Positions 8,575 through 17,501 of a DNA stretch of 59,932 bases are shown here, piece after piece. Made by a program: the position numbers and the translations under genes. How positions within the stretch are numbered: position 1 is the stretch's first letter; each line of letters starts with the position of its first letter. The stretch is taken from positions 1 through 59,932 of the forward strand of contig RXJW01000144.1 in assembly GCA_003963005.1 (NCBI GenBank), read 5' to 3'. This DNA is from Burkholderiales bacterium. GTDB lineage: Bacteria; Pseudomonadota; Gammaproteobacteria; Burkholderiales; Burkholderiaceae_C. A model generated the notes under the pieces. That model worked only from the letters and a program-made list of their open reading frames with translations. It searched no databases and had not been told where the DNA came from.

Positions 8575-9906
8575 ATGATCCGTCTGCTCCTCCTTCTCCT
8601 GACGGCGCTGCTGACCGGCTGCGCCTCGGCGCCGAAGTTCACGGTCGACGACGGCCGCCCGGTCAACGAGACGCTGCTGGCCGGCATCCGGGCCTACGGC
8701 GCCGGCGAACGGCTGATCCGCCCCGCGATTGCGCGCAGCGCCGGGCTGAAGGACAAGGACTGCGATAAGCAGTGGGAGCTGCCGTTTGCCGTGGCCACCA
8801 GCGCCGGCTGGGCCGACAACGACAAGGTGGCCTGGGCACGCGGCCTGCAGGTCGACGAGCGGCTGACCGTGATCGCCGTGACCCCCGAGTCGCCGCTGCC
8901 GCTCGGGGCGCGCATCAACCACGTCGCCGGCCAGAGCAGCGACGACGGCGAGCGGCTGCTGGCATGGCTGGCCGAGGTGCGCGACAAGGGTCGGCCGTTC
9001 AACCTCGGCACGCCCGACGGCAAGGGCGTGCGGGTGGTGCCCTTCGAGGTCTGCCGCGGCTACACGCGCTTCGCCCCGCCCAACACGCCGCAGCTCCAGG
9101 ACTACCACTGGCTGCTCAGCCTGCACCCGCTGGAGGTGCTGGAGGCCGAGCCCACGCCCGACGAGGCGCTGTGGGCCGTGCTCTGGACGCAGGGCCTGTC
9201 CGAAGAGGGTGGCGCGCGCATGAAGACCTACCACTACGCGCTCAAGATCGGCGGCACGCTGTACAACCTCGCCACCCTCGCCTCGGGCGTGAAGGCGGCG
9301 GCCCTGGCGGCCGATGCCGCCCTCAGCGCCGCCAAGAGCGCAGCGGCCAACGTCGCCAGCGAGGTGTTGAAGCAGCAGCTCATCGAGCAGGGCAAGGCCA
9401 TCGCCGCCCAGCGCATCCGCGAGGGCCTGGCCGATGCCGCGCAGCAGCTCACGCGGCAGCAGGTGGTCAACGTCATGCAGGCCGCTGCCGCCAACCGGGG
9501 GTCGCTGTCGGGCATCTCGCGCATCGCCGCCACCGCCTTCGAGTACGCCGACACCTGGGCCTTCACGCGGATGGCGGCGCTCGGCGCACCGCCGCTGGCC
9601 GGCTTCACCCTTCACCAGAAGCTGCTGCAGCGCCGGCTGGCGAGCAATGCCTTCCTGTTCGACGCCGACCGGCTGGCGGCGCTCAGCAAGGTCGCCGCCG
9701 CGCGCGGCTTCGAGGCGGAGGTAGTGGCCATCCTCGGCGGCTTCCGGGCCGATGCGCTGCTGGCGGAGATCGGCGCGATGCCGCTGGCCTCGGCGCAGAG
9801 CAGCTTCTCCTTCGACCATCCCGATGACCCGGGTGCCGGCCGCTTCTCCCGGGGCCTGATCGACGCCATGCTGGAGATGCCGGCCGAATCGGGGCGCAAG
9901 AAATGA
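8575..9906 (+). CDS. Uncharacterised lipoprotein, first gene of a lipoprotein-MORN pair
   Basis: A 443-residue protein with a lipoprotein signal (lipobox LTGC at 13-16). Residues 20-160 (FTVDDGRPVNETLLAGI..., TVIAVTPESPLPLGARI) look like a small beta-rich, possibly PDZ-like domain; I recall similar segments in exported M48 peptidase lipoproteins, but no HExxH is present. Residues about 205-310 are Ala/Gln/Lys-rich and helical (ALAADAALSAAKSAAANVAS). The C-terminal 130 residues are unrecognised. The stop overlaps the start of the MORN protein by four bases (ATGA), so the two are translationally coupled and probably act together in the envelope. The function is unknown. Confidence 0.7.
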   Translation: MIRLLLLLLTALLTGCASAPKFTVDDGRPVNETLLAGIRAYGAGERLIRPAIARSAGLKDKDCDKQWELPFAVATSAGWADNDKVAWARGLQVDERLTVIAVTPESPLPLGARINHVAGQSSDDGERLLAWLAEVRDKGRPFNLGTPDGKGVRVVPFEVCRGYTRFAPPNTPQLQDYHWLLSLHPLEVLEAEPTPDEALWAVLWTQGLSEEGGARMKTYHYALKIGGTLYNLATLASGVKAAALAADAALSAAKSAAANVASEVLKQQLIEQGKAIAAQRIREGLADAAQQLTRQQVVNVMQAAAANRGSLSGISRIAATAFEYADTWAFTRMAALGAPPLAGFTLHQKLLQRRLASNAFLFDADRLAALSKVAAARGFEAEVVAILGGFRADALLAEIGAMPLASAQSSFSFDHPDDPGAGRFSRGLIDAMLEMPAESGRKK

Positions 9907-11645
9907 AGGCCCTCGCGCTGGCTCTGCTGCTGGCCGCCACGCTCGCGACGGCCCAGACGCCGCCCGAGCCGGCCGCCAGTGCGCCCGCCGAGGCGGCATC
10001 CGCGCCGGAGCCGGCGGCTTCCGAGCCCGCCGCGCCGCCGCCACCGAGCTGCGCCCAGCTGACCAGCCGGGCGCTCGGCGCCGACCTGCGTGCGGCCACC
10101 GCCCAGTCACAGAACCAGCCGCTGCAGGCCCTCGTGAAGCTGCACGACGACGCCGTCGCCCAATGGAGCGCCGCACTGGCCACCTGCGAAGGCCGGGCCC
10201 GCGAGCGCGCGCAGCGCAACTTGGCGGACAGCCAGAAAACCCGCGACGCGCTGGCCGAGAAGCTGCAGGCCGGCAGCCAGTGCGAGACCGCCCACCGCGA
10301 TGCCGCTGCGCTGCAGGACCTGGCCCGGGGCGCGTTCGGCGAGCGGCGCTTTGCCGATGCCGCCAGCCTCTACCGCAAGGCCGAGGGCATGTGGGAACTG
10401 GCCGCCGAGCAGTGCACCGGCAGCCAGCAGCAGACCGCCCAACGGCGCCGCGAGCAGAGCGAGATCGACGGCCACAACGCCGAGTTCTGCGCCCCGCCCT
10501 TCGAGCGCGCCCGCGAGTTCTCGGGCAAGCTGCGCAACGGCGGCGCGGCCCTGCCGCTGGCCGAGCGCCAGACGCAGAGCCAGATCGCCGAGACGCTCTG
10601 GCGCGACACCGCCAAGGTCTGCAAGGGCAATGCCCAGGAGCTGGCGCTGAACAACGCCCAGGCCCTCGCCCGCGAGCGGGGCACGCCGTGGGTTGCCACG
10701 CCGCTGCCCGGTGCGCCGCCGCCCAGCGCCGCCGCCCCGGCGACCAGCCCGGCGCCACTCGCCCAGGCCCCGAAGGGGGCGGCGCCGGCCAGCACCGTCA
10801 CCAACACCGTCAACAAAGCCGCCGCAGTCGCCCCGCCGCGCCCGACCGGGCCCGCCGCACCGCCGCATCCGCAGGCGGCTGCCCCGGCGACCACGACAGC
10901 GGCAGCGCCCGAGCCCAAGGTCTTCGACCGCACGGCCGGCGATACCCGTTACATCGGGCAGTTCGTGCGCAATGACGACGACACCGTGTCCGGCACTGGC
11001 CGTGTGGAGTGGAAGAACGGCGACGTCTACGAAGGCCCGCTCGTGCGCAGCCGCCGTGAAGGCGTGGGCGAGATCCGCTGGATGACCGGGCAGCGCTACA
11101 AGGGCGAATGGGTGGCCGACAAGGCGACCGGCCGGGGCGTCATGAGCTTCGCGAACGGGAACGTCTACGAGGGCACGCTCGTGGAGGGCGAGCCGGACGG
11201 CGAAGGCAAGCTGACCTATGCCTCCGGCGACGTCTACACCGGCCAAGTCCGCCGCGGGCTGCCGCACGGGCGGGGCAGCTATGTGTGGCTGAGCGGCCAG
11301 CGCTACGACGGCGAATGGGTCGAGGACAAGCCCCAGGGCCAAGGCCGCATGCGCTTCACCAACGGCAACCAGTACGAGGGCCAGTTGGTGGCGGGCCTGC
11401 CCCAGGGCCGCGGTCGCATGGTGTTCCCGAACGGCGACATCTACGAGGGCCAGTTCGAGGCCGGCAAGGCCCATGGCGAGGGCCGCTACGCCTGGAAGAG
11501 CGGCGAGCGCTACGAGGGCGCCTGGGCACGCGGCCTGAAGCACGGCACGGGGGTCTTCCACTGGCCCTCAGGCGACCGCTGGGAGGGAGTGTTCAAGGAC
11601 GACGAGCGCACCGACGAAGGCTTTCTGGTGCGCAAAGGCAGCTGA
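9903..11645 (+). CDS. Exported MORN-repeat protein
   Basis: A 580-residue precursor. Residues 1-18 are a signal peptide ending in ATA/Q, followed by an Ala/Pro/Glu-rich tether. Residues 50-260 are helical, with regularly spaced Cys (CAQL, CEGR, CETA, CTGS, CAPP, CKGN), a pattern suggesting paired helices held by disulfides. A second Pro/Ala-rich linker covers about 260-340. Residues 350-578 contain nine MORN repeats of 23-24 residues of the form GxGxxxxxNGxxYEGxxxxGxxxG. MORN sheets bind lipid or protein, or serve as extensible scaffolds; their role in bacterial envelopes is little known. Coupled by ATGA to the upstream lipoprotein. Confidence 0.85.
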   Translation: MKALALALLLAATLATAQTPPEPAASAPAEAASAPEPAASEPAAPPPPSCAQLTSRALGADLRAATAQSQNQPLQALVKLHDDAVAQWSAALATCEGRARERAQRNLADSQKTRDALAEKLQAGSQCETAHRDAAALQDLARGAFGERRFADAASLYRKAEGMWELAAEQCTGSQQQTAQRRREQSEIDGHNAEFCAPPFERAREFSGKLRNGGAALPLAERQTQSQIAETLWRDTAKVCKGNAQELALNNAQALARERGTPWVATPLPGAPPPSAAAPATSPAPLAQAPKGAAPASTVTNTVNKAAAVAPPRPTGPAAPPHPQAAAPATTTAAAPEPKVFDRTAGDTRYIGQFVRNDDDTVSGTGRVEWKNGDVYEGPLVRSRREGVGEIRWMTGQRYKGEWVADKATGRGVMSFANGNVYEGTLVEGEPDGEGKLTYASGDVYTGQVRRGLPHGRGSYVWLSGQRYDGEWVEDKPQGQGRMRFTNGNQYEGQLVAGLPQGRGRMVFPNGDIYEGQFEAGKAHGEGRYAWKSGERYEGAWARGLKHGTGVFHWPSGDRWEGVFKDDERTDEGFLVRKGS

Positions 11646-11705
11646 AGGTCAGCTCCGGCCCACGACATCCGCTACGCTCTCGGCATCTGTCAAAAGGACC
11701 CTCGC

Positions 11706-11891
11706 ATGAAGACCCTGCTCACCGCCGCCGCCCTCGCCATCGCCTTCGCCGCCCCGGCTGCCGAAGCCCGCGTGGCCAAGCACCACACCGCCCACGCCAC
11801 CAGTGGCGTGCAGGCCAAGACCACCGCCAAGAAGACGACCAAGGCCAAGCACAAGAAGGCCGCCAAGAAGGCCCCGAAGAAGTCCGCCTGA
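11706..11891 (+). CDS. Small secreted lysine/alanine-rich peptide (Asr-like composition)
   Basis: A 61-residue ORF. Residues 1-21 form a clean signal peptide (MKTLLTAAALAIAFAAPAAEA). The mature part of about 40 residues is almost entirely Lys, Ala, Thr and His (KHHTAHA, then KKAAKKAPKK). It lies 60 bp downstream of the MORN gene, with AGGACC before the ATG. The composition resembles acid-shock protein Asr of enterobacteria and histone H1-like tails; this is a likeness of composition only. A cationic periplasmic peptide could buffer protons or bind anionic envelope polymers. Confidence 0.6.
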   Translation: MKTLLTAAALAIAFAAPAAEARVAKHHTAHATSGVQAKTTAKKTTKAKHKKAAKKAPKKSA

Positions 11892-11907
11892 CCCCGGGCT
11901 CAGCGTG

Positions 11908-12042
11908 CCCGGGGCCGAGCGCCGGGCCGCCCCAAGCCGGCCCGCCAGGCGATGTGCAAGCGGGGCCTCCCGCGCGCATCGCCGGCCCCTCGGGGGGCCG
12001 GGCCAGCCGTCGCGCGTCCAGCGCGACGACCTGGCCGGGGGC
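11908..12042. repeat. GC-rich dispersed repeat, copy 1 of tandem pair
   Basis: Begins near GCCCGGGGCCGAGCGCCGGG, runs through GCCCCAAGCCGGCCCGCCAG and ends with CGACCTGGCCGGGGG. The same order of blocks recurs 144 bases later. It contains inverted repeats: CAGGCGATG against CATCGCCG, and CGGCCCC against GGGGGCCG. It fills the gap between the lysine-rich peptide gene and metW, and no credible gene lies in it. Confidence 0.8.
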
Positions 12043-12051
12043 TCATCGCGC

Positions 12052-12184
12052 TCCCGGGCCGAGCGCCGGGCCGCCCCAAGCCGGCCCGCCAGGCGATGCC
12101 GGAGCGGGCACGCCCGCACGCATCGCCGCCCCCTCGGGGGGCAAGGCCGGCCGTCGCGCACCGCGCGACGACCCGGCCGGGGGC
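12052..12184. repeat. GC-rich dispersed repeat, copy 2 of tandem pair
   Basis: Second copy at a 144-bp period. The block GAGCGCCGGGCCGCCCCAAG at 12061 matches that at 11917, and the GGCCGTCGCGCA...GCGCGACGACCCGGCCGGGGG end matches copy 1. The copies differ most in the middle (GTGCAAGCGG versus CCGGAGCGGG). It ends a few bases before the metW stop, so its hairpins could help end metXW transcription. Confidence 0.8.
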
Positions 12185-12189
12185 ACCGC

Positions 12190-12765
12190 TTACTCCCGCG
12201 CGAACTTGAACACCGCCACGCTGGCCATCAGGTTGGGCAAGGTGCGCACCACCGCGCCGGCCTGCAGGCCGAAGCTGTCGAGGATCTTGAGCCGGTTCTT
12301 GCGCGCCAGCACCTCGAAATCGGCGAACGTGCCGACACGGATGTTGGGCGTGTCGTACCACTCGTAGGGCAGCGCCCGCGTGACGGGCATGCGGCCGGTC
12401 AGCACCTGCAGCCGGTTCGGCCAGTGCGCGAAGTTCGGGAAGCTGACAATGCCGATCTTGCCCACCCGCGCCGTCTCCTGGAGCATGGCCTCGGCATTGC
12501 GCAGGTGCTGGAGCGTTTCGAGCTGAAGCACGACATCGAAGCTCTGGTCCTCGAAGATCGACAGCCCCTCCTCGAGGTTGCGCTGGATCACGTTCACCCC
12601 GCGCTTCACGCCGGCGAGCAGGTTGGCGTCGTCCAGCTCCACACCGTAGCCGGTGCAGCCCTTGTGCTTGATGAGGTGCTCCAGCAGCTCGCCGGTGCCG
12701 CAGCCCAGGTCCAGCACGCGCGAGCCGGGCGGCACGAGGGCCGCGATGGCGGGGTCGAAGCTCAT
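12190..12765 (-). CDS. metW: Methionine biosynthesis protein MetW
   Basis: A 191-residue SAM-methyltransferase-fold protein. The SAM-binding glycine loop is [15 protein letters not shown] (18-32), followed by GYGVELDD. The family signatures [30 protein letters not shown] and [10 protein letters not shown] are intact. MetW is the partner of MetX-type acyltransferases in many proteobacteria, where metX and metW are adjacent. Here its ATG overlaps the metX stop by four bases. The pair catalyses the homoserine acylation step that commits carbon to methionine, and both genes lie under the riboswitch upstream of metX. Confidence 0.95.
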   Translation of the reverse strand: MSFDPAIAALVPPGSRVLDLGCGTGELLEHLIKHKGCTGYGVELDDANLLAGVKRGVNVIQRNLEEGLSIFEDQSFDVVLQLETLQHLRNAEAMLQETARVGKIGIVSFPNFAHWPNRLQVLTGRMPVTRALPYEWYDTPNIRVGTFADFEVLARKNRLKILDSFGLQAGAVVRTLPNLMASVAVFKFARE

Positions 12766-13934
12766 ACCGCCACCCCCTTCAGTGCCAGGCCGCCCGGGCG
12801 CGGCAGCCCTTCGGCAATGCGCTCGAAGTAGGCCCGCAGCACACCATGGTAGCGCGGGTCGTCGAGCAGGAAGGCGTCATGGCCGTGCGGCGCGTCGATC
12901 TCGGCATAGGACACGTCCAGGCGGTTGTCGAGCAGCGCCTTCACGATCTCGCGGGAGCGCTGCGGCGAGAAGCGCCAGTCGGTCGTGAAGCTGGCCACCA
13001 GGAACTTGGCGCGCGCCGCTGCGAAGGCGCGCGTGAGGTCGCCGCCGTGCTCGGCGGCCGGGTCGAAGTAGTCCAGCGCGCGGGTGATCAGCAGGTAGGT
13101 GTTGGCGTCGAAGTAGTCGCTGAACTTGTCCCCCTGATAGCGCAGATAGCTCTCGATCTGGAACTCGATCTCCTGCGTGCTGTAGCCCAGCGCCCCGCTC
13201 TTGAGTTCGCGGCCGAACTTCTCCGCCATGACGTCGTCGCTCAGGTAGGTGATGTGGCCGATCATGCGGGCCACGCGCAGGCCGCGCTTGGGCACCACGC
13301 CATGCGCGTAGAAATGGCCGCCGTGGAAGTCGGGGTCGGTCACGATGGCCCGCCGCGCGACCTCATTGAAGGCGATGTTCTGCGCTGAGAGATTGGGCGC
13401 CGTCGCGATCGCGATGCAGTGCGCCAACCGGTCCGGGTAGCGCAGCGCCCAGTCCAGCGCCTGCATGCCGCCGAGCGAACCGCCGAGCACAGCCGCCAGC
13501 TGACGGATGCCGAAGCGCTCCACCACCCGCGCCTGCGCGTCCACCCAGTCCTGCACCGTGACGACGGGGAAATCCGCCCCCCAGGCCTGGCCCGTGGCGG
13601 GGTTGATGTGCATCGGCCCGGTCGAGCCGAAGCAGGAGCCGAGGTTGTTGATGCCGATCACGAAGAAGCGGTCAGTGTCCAACGGCTTGCCGGGGCCCAC
13701 CAGGTTGTCCCACCAGCCTTCGCTCCTGGCCTGGCCCGCGTAGGTGCCGGCGACGTGATGGCTGGCGTTGAGCGCGTGGCACACCAGCACCGCATTGCTG
13801 CGGTCGGCATTGAGCTGGCCGTAGGTTTCGACCATCAGGTCGTACGGCCCCAGGCGTGCGCCGCTGCGCAGCGGCAGCGGCTCGTCGAAATGCAGACTCT
13901 GCGGCGATACGTCGCCGACGCTACGGCCCGTCAT
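12762..13934 (-). CDS. metX: Homoserine O-acyltransferase MetX (acetyl or succinyl)
   Basis: About 390 residues from the ATG at 13934. An in-frame GTG at 13967 would add eleven residues ([11 protein letters not shown]), but it lies inside the intrinsic terminator hairpin and is rejected. The alpha/beta-hydrolase nucleophile is Ser153 in [13 protein letters not shown]; the His of the triad is in [25 protein letters not shown] and [14 protein letters not shown] are typical of the family. MetX proteins use acetyl-CoA or succinyl-CoA; many proteobacterial MetX paired with MetW are succinyltransferases, and I cannot decide this from sequence. First gene of metXW and controlled by a SAM-II-type riboswitch. 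Confidence 0.95.
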   Translation of the reverse strand: MTGRSVGDVSPQSLHFDEPLPLRSGARLGPYDLMVETYGQLNADRSNAVLVCHALNASHHVAGTYAGQARSEGWWDNLVGPGKPLDTDRFFVIGINNLGSCFGSTGPMHINPATGQAWGADFPVVTVQDWVDAQARVVERFGIRQLAAVLGGSLGGMQALDWALRYPDRLAHCIAIATAPNLSAQNIAFNEVARRAIVTDPDFHGGHFYAHGVVPKRGLRVARMIGHITYLSDDVMAEKFGRELKSGALGYSTQEIEFQIESYLRYQGDKFSDYFDANTYLLITRALDYFDPAAEHGGDLTRAFAAARAKFLVASFTTDWRFSPQRSREIVKALLDNRLDVSYAEIDAPHGHDAFLLDDPRYHGVLRAYFERIAEGLPRPGGLALKGVAV

Positions 13935-13950
13935 GGCCCACTCCAGAATG

Positions 13951-13982
13951 AAAAAACCGGCGGCCACTGTTGCGGACGCCGG
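13951..13982 (-). terminator. Intrinsic terminator of the metX riboswitch
   Basis: On the minus strand the stem CCGGCG...CGCCGG (13982-13977 with 13962-13957) is extended by a CC/GG step after one mismatch. It is followed at once by six T residues (13956-13951). It sits between the SAM-II aptamer and the metX start, only 16 bases before the ATG, and so is the likely off-switch. A 14-base palindrome (13982-13995) bridges the aptamer end and this stem and may act in switching. Confidence 0.8.
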
Positions 13983-13992
13983 GACTCCGGAG

Positions 13993-14046
13993 TCCTGTTT
14001 AGCGGCATTTGTAGAGCGCCCGCAATCCGGAACAAATCGGCGCTTG
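13993..14046 (-). promoter_or_regulatory. SAM-II (SAM-alpha) riboswitch aptamer upstream of metX
   Basis: The minus strand reads AGCGC (14044-14040), GATTTG, CCG, ATTGC, then GCGCT (14019-14015) closing P1, ACAAATG, GCTAAA (14003-13998) and CAGG. This follows the SAM-II consensus known from alphaproteobacteria in the same order and spacing: GCGC, GAUUU, ACCG, AUUGC, GCGC, AUAAAUG, GCUAAA, AGGG. The element binds S-adenosylmethionine as an H-type pseudoknot. Its place directly ahead of metX, with a terminator behind it, supports feedback repression of methionine synthesis. SAM-II is best known from alphaproteobacteria. Confidence 0.88.
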
Positions 14047-14053
14047 AGGCGGC

Positions 14054-14082
14054 ATTCTAGAGGCTCAGGACTGCGCCTCCAA
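14054..14082 (-). promoter_or_regulatory. Candidate sigma-70 promoter for the metX riboswitch transcript
   Basis: The minus strand carries TTGGAG (14082-14077), a 17-base spacer and TAGAAT (14059-14054). The -10 matches TATAAT in five of six positions; the -35 matches in three. The predicted start, about 14047, falls right at the first base of the SAM-II aptamer. The -35 lies inside the last codons of the chemoreceptor gene. Confidence 0.5.
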
Positions 14083-15636
14083 CCGGAACTGGGCCACGGC
14101 CCCCGACAGCAGCTGGGATTGCTCGCGCAGGCTCTCGGCCGCCGCCGCCGACTGTTCCACGAGCGCAGCGTTCTGCTGCGTCATGTGATCGAGCTTGCTG
14201 ACCGAGCCGTTCACTTGCTGGATGCGCGCGCTCTGGTCGGCCGCGCCGGCCGCGACCTCGCCGATCATGTCGCTGACCCGCTGCACCGCGTTGACGATCT
14301 CCTGCATCGTCAGGCCCGCATGCTGCACGAGGCGCGCGCCGGCGTCGGTACGCTCGACGCTGGCCTCGATCAGCGTCTTGATCTCGCGGGCCGCACCCGC
14401 CGAGCGCTGGGCCAGCGCGCGCACCTCGCCCGCCACGACCGCGAAGCCGCGCCCCTGCTCGCCCGCCCGCGCGGCTTCCACGGCGGCGTTCAACGCGAGG
14501 ATGTTGGTCTGGAAGGCGATGCTGTCGATCAGGCCGAGGATGTCGCCGATGCGCTTGGAGCTGGCGTTGATGTCGTCCATCGTGCTGACGACCTGGGCCA
14601 CCTCCTCGCCGCCGCGCCGGGCCACCTCGGCCGCACCGAGTGCCAGTTCCTTCGCATTGAGCGCTGCCTCGGCACCGTGCTGGACGCCGGCGGTCAGGTC
14701 TTCCATCGAGGCCGTGGTCTGCTGCAGGTTGGAGGCCGCTTCCTCGGTGCGGTGGCTCAGGTCGAGGTTGCCCGAGGCCACCTCGTTGCTCGCCCCCTCG
14801 ATGCTCTGCGTCGAGGCCTTCACCTGGCCGACGAGATCGCGCAGGCTGGTCTGCATGGTGTCGAGCGCCTGCAGCAGGTCCGAGGCTTCGTCGCGGCCGA
14901 CCACGCGGATCACGCAGTTCAGGTCGCCCCCGGCGATGGCGCGTGCCACCGTGCAGGCGTAGCGCATCGGGCTGATGATGGTGCTGGAGTTGATCAGCGT
15001 GAGTGGCACCACGAGCACCAGGATGAGTGCGAGCACGGCCAGGGACTCGCAGGCGATCAGGCGCATCTCGGCATCGAACGCCGCTTGGGTCTTGACGACC
15101 TCACCGTTGATGATGGCGGCCATCTTCTCGACCCGCTGCTCGATCCCGGCCATGCTGGCCTTGGGTCTCGCCAGCATGCGGTCAGCCACCCGGGCGTTGT
15201 CGTGGCTGCCCGCCTCGATCTGCTGGAGCACCGGCTCGGCCATGCTCCGGTACTCGGCCAGCAGCGCGATGGACTCGCGCGCGACCGGGTTGTCCTCGTC
15301 TTCCTCGCCTTCGAGCAGGCCCCGCAGCGATGCCTCCAGCCGGTCTGCCGCTGCGGTCCAGCGCTGGTGGTCCTCGCGGACCTTCTCGGGCACCTCGTAG
15401 GCGATGACCAGGTCCTTCTCGGCCAGCCGCACGTCGGCCAGTGCCTGACGGATCAGCGCCACATGACCGATTTCCTTGACGACGTGGGTCATGAAGCTGT
15501 CGTTCAGCGACGCCAGGCGGCGCCCGCCAGCGAGCCCGGTCAGGCCGATGGCCGCGAACATGGCCAGCACCATGGCGATGGCCCCATGCATGCGGGTGCG
15601 GATGGTGAAGCGGCGCATCCAGGTGGCGATGTTCAT
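14065..15636 (-). CDS. Methyl-accepting chemotaxis protein
   Basis: About 523 residues from the ATG at 15636 ([16 protein letters not shown]). Upstream in-frame codons to 15783 encode an unlikely Arg/Pro-rich leader. Membrane helix 1 is at about 18-37, a four-helix-bundle-like periplasmic domain at about 38-190, and membrane helix 2 at about 192-212. A HAMP region and the long signalling coiled coil follow. The hairpin tip carries the conserved [20 protein letters not shown] and [10 protein letters not shown]. It ends in LEAQS with no pentapeptide tether for CheR. The ligand is unknown. The gene ends only 19 bases before the metX riboswitch. Confidence 0.93.
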   Translation of the reverse strand: MNIATWMRRFTIRTRMHGAIAMVLAMFAAIGLTGLAGGRRLASLNDSFMTHVVKEIGHVALIRQALADVRLAEKDLVIAYEVPEKVREDHQRWTAAADRLEASLRGLLEGEEDEDNPVARESIALLAEYRSMAEPVLQQIEAGSHDNARVADRMLARPKASMAGIEQRVEKMAAIINGEVVKTQAAFDAEMRLIACESLAVLALILVLVVPLTLINSSTIISPMRYACTVARAIAGGDLNCVIRVVGRDEASDLLQALDTMQTSLRDLVGQVKASTQSIEGASNEVASGNLDLSHRTEEAASNLQQTTASMEDLTAGVQHGAEAALNAKELALGAAEVARRGGEEVAQVVSTMDDINASSKRIGDILGLIDSIAFQTNILALNAAVEAARAGEQGRGFAVVAGEVRALAQRSAGAAREIKTLIEASVERTDAGARLVQHAGLTMQEIVNAVQRVSDMIGEVAAGAADQSARIQQVNGSVSKLDHMTQQNAALVEQSAAAAESLREQSQLLSGAVAQFRLEAQS

Positions 15637-15813
15637 GTGCTGACTCCTCGATGAACGGCACCGGCCCCGGGGGTCGGTGAGCGGGCGGATCGGTCGATCG
15701 GCGCTGGCGGATGCCGGCGCCGGGCACGCCGCCCAGGCCCAATAATCCGCACGAGGGCAGCGCCTGACCATGACGGGGATCAAGCCCGCGGGCCTGATCC
15801 GGGGAAGCCATCG

Positions 15814-16758
15814 ATGAAACGTGCATTGCTACCGGTTGTCCTGGTGTTGCTGGCCGGCTGCGGCCCCAAGCCCGATGCGGGCTGGACGGGCTACGCCGAA
15901 GGCGAGCCGGTCTATGTCTCGGCCCCGGTGGCCGGGCGACTGACGAGCCTGTCGGTGCGCTCGGGGCAGGCCGTCGCTGCCGACCAGCCCCTGTTCGAGC
16001 TGGACGCCACGCCCGACATCGCCGCCGATGCGGAAGCCCAGGCGCGCGTGCGGAGTGCCGAAGCGCAGACCCGCGACGCCGACAAGGGCCGGCGCAACCC
16101 CGAGGTGGCCGTGACGCAGTCCCAGCTCGACCAGGCCCGCGCGGCCGAGCGGCTGGCCGGGCTCGAACTCGCCCGCCAGCAGCAGTTGCTCGCGCAGGGC
16201 TTCATCGCCCCGGCCCGAGTGGACGAGGCCGCCACCGCGGTGGCGCAGGCCCGCGCCCGCGTCAGCGAGCTGGAGGCCGCACTGGCCGTGGCGCGCTTGC
16301 CCGCGCGTGACGATGCCCGCGCCGCGGCCCGTGCCCAGACCGAGGCCGCACAGAACAGCCGCGCGCAGACCGCCTGGCGCGTGGCGCAGAAACGCCAGCT
16401 CGCGCCGCTGGCCGCGCGCGTGCAGGACGTCTACCTGCGCCCCGGCGAATGGGCGAACGCCGGCCAGCCCGTGCTCGCACTGCTGCCGCCCGCCCACCGC
16501 AAGGCACGCTTTTACGTGCCGCAGTCGGCCGTGGGCAGCCTGCAGCTCGATGCGCCGGTGCAGCTGCGCTGCGACGGCTGCGGCGCCCCGATCCCGGCCC
16601 GCATCAGCTTCATCGCCACCGGGCCGGAGTACACGCCGCCGGTCATCTACTCGAACCAGCAACGCGACAAGCTCGTCTTCCTGATCGAGGCCCGGCCGGA
16701 GAAGCCGGAGGACGCCGAACGTCTGCACCCGGGGCAGCCGCTGGAAATCACGCGATGA
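15814..16758 (+). CDS. HlyD-family periplasmic adaptor lipoprotein (YbhG-like)
   Basis: A 314-residue membrane fusion protein with lipobox LAGC at about 13-16 ([10 protein letters not shown]), so probably lipid-anchored. A biotinyl-lipoyl-like half-motif ([20 protein letters not shown]) precedes an alpha-helical hairpin (about 65-175, rich in Ala, Arg, Glu and Gln). The second half-motif ([23 protein letters not shown]) and a beta-barrel ([18 protein letters not shown]) follow. The stop overlaps the ABC ATPase start (ATGA). The three-gene layout matches ybhG-ybhF-ybhS/R exporters, which extrude drugs and cations. Confidence 0.9.
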   Translation: MKRALLPVVLVLLAGCGPKPDAGWTGYAEGEPVYVSAPVAGRLTSLSVRSGQAVAADQPLFELDATPDIAADAEAQARVRSAEAQTRDADKGRRNPEVAVTQSQLDQARAAERLAGLELARQQQLLAQGFIAPARVDEAATAVAQARARVSELEAALAVARLPARDDARAAARAQTEAAQNSRAQTAWRVAQKRQLAPLAARVQDVYLRPGEWANAGQPVLALLPPAHRKARFYVPQSAVGSLQLDAPVQLRCDGCGAPIPARISFIATGPEYTPPVIYSNQQRDKLVFLIEARPEKPEDAERLHPGQPLEITR

Positions 16759-17501
16759 GCGAACTCGCCATCGACGTGCGCGGGCTGACCAAGACCTACG
16801 GCGGGCGTCGCGTGGTGGACGCGGTCGACATGCAGGTGGCCCGCGGCCGCATCGTCGGCTTCCTCGGACCGAACGGCAGCGGCAAGACCACGTCGCTGCG
16901 CATGCTCTGCGGTCTGCTCACGCCGGACGCCGGCGAGGGCCGGGTGCTGGGTCTGGACTTCCGCCGCCGTGCGGCGGACGTGAAGCGGCAGGTCGGCTAC
17001 ATGACGCAGAAGTTCGGCCTCTACGAAGACCTCTCCATCCGCGAGAACCTGGACTTCGTCGCGCGCCTGTTCTCGATGCCGCAACGGCGGGCGGCGGTGG
17101 ACGCGGCGCTGGAGCGCCTGGGCCTGGCCACGCGCCAGAAGCAGCTCGCCGGCGCGCTCTCGGGCGGCTGGAAGCAGCGCCTGGCGCTGGCCGCGTGCCT
17201 GCTGCACCGCCCGCGCCTGCTGCTGCTGGACGAACCCACCGCGGGTGTCGACCCCAAGGCCCGCCGCGAGTTCTGGGACCAGATCCACCAGCTCGCCACC
17301 GAGGGCATCACCGTGCTGGTCTCGACCCATTACATGGACGAAGCCGAGCGCTGCGACGAACTCGTCTATATCGCCTATGGCCATGTGCTGGCCCGTGGCA
17401 CGGCAGTCGACATCGTCGCCTCGTCGGGGGCCTCGGACCTGGAGGACGCCTTCGTGCGCCTGGTGGGCCAGGCCACCGACAACTACGCCGGGGGCACCTG
17501 A
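16755..17501 (+). CDS. ABC exporter ATP-binding protein (YbhF-like, single domain)
   Basis: About 248 residues from the ATG at 16755, which overlaps the adaptor stop; a longer upstream frame lies inside the adaptor gene. Walker A is GPNGSGKTT (38-46). The Q-loop is YMTQKFGLYEDLS, the signature LSGGWKQRLALA, Walker B LLLLDEPTAGVD, and the switch His lies in VSTHYMDEAERCD. Unlike E. coli YbhF, which has two ATPase domains, this protein has one and must work as a dimer. The stop overlaps the permease start by one base (TGATG). Confidence 0.93.
   Translation: MSELAIDVRGLTKTYGGRRVVDAVDMQVARGRIVGFLGPNGSGKTTSLRMLCGLLTPDAGEGRVLGLDFRRRAADVKRQVGYMTQKFGLYEDLSIRENLDFVARLFSMPQRRAAVDAALERLGLATRQKQLAGALSGGWKQRLALAACLLHRPRLLLLDEPTAGVDPKARREFWDQIHQLATEGITVLVSTHYMDEAERCDELVYIAYGHVLARGTAVDIVASSGASDLEDAFVRLVGQATDNYAGGT

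Noticed and set aside
13935..13967. GTG start at 13967 giving an 11-residue longer MetX
   Set aside because: The extra codons fall inside the terminator stem, loop and T-run; the ATG at 13934 has a GGAG site and matches the family start.
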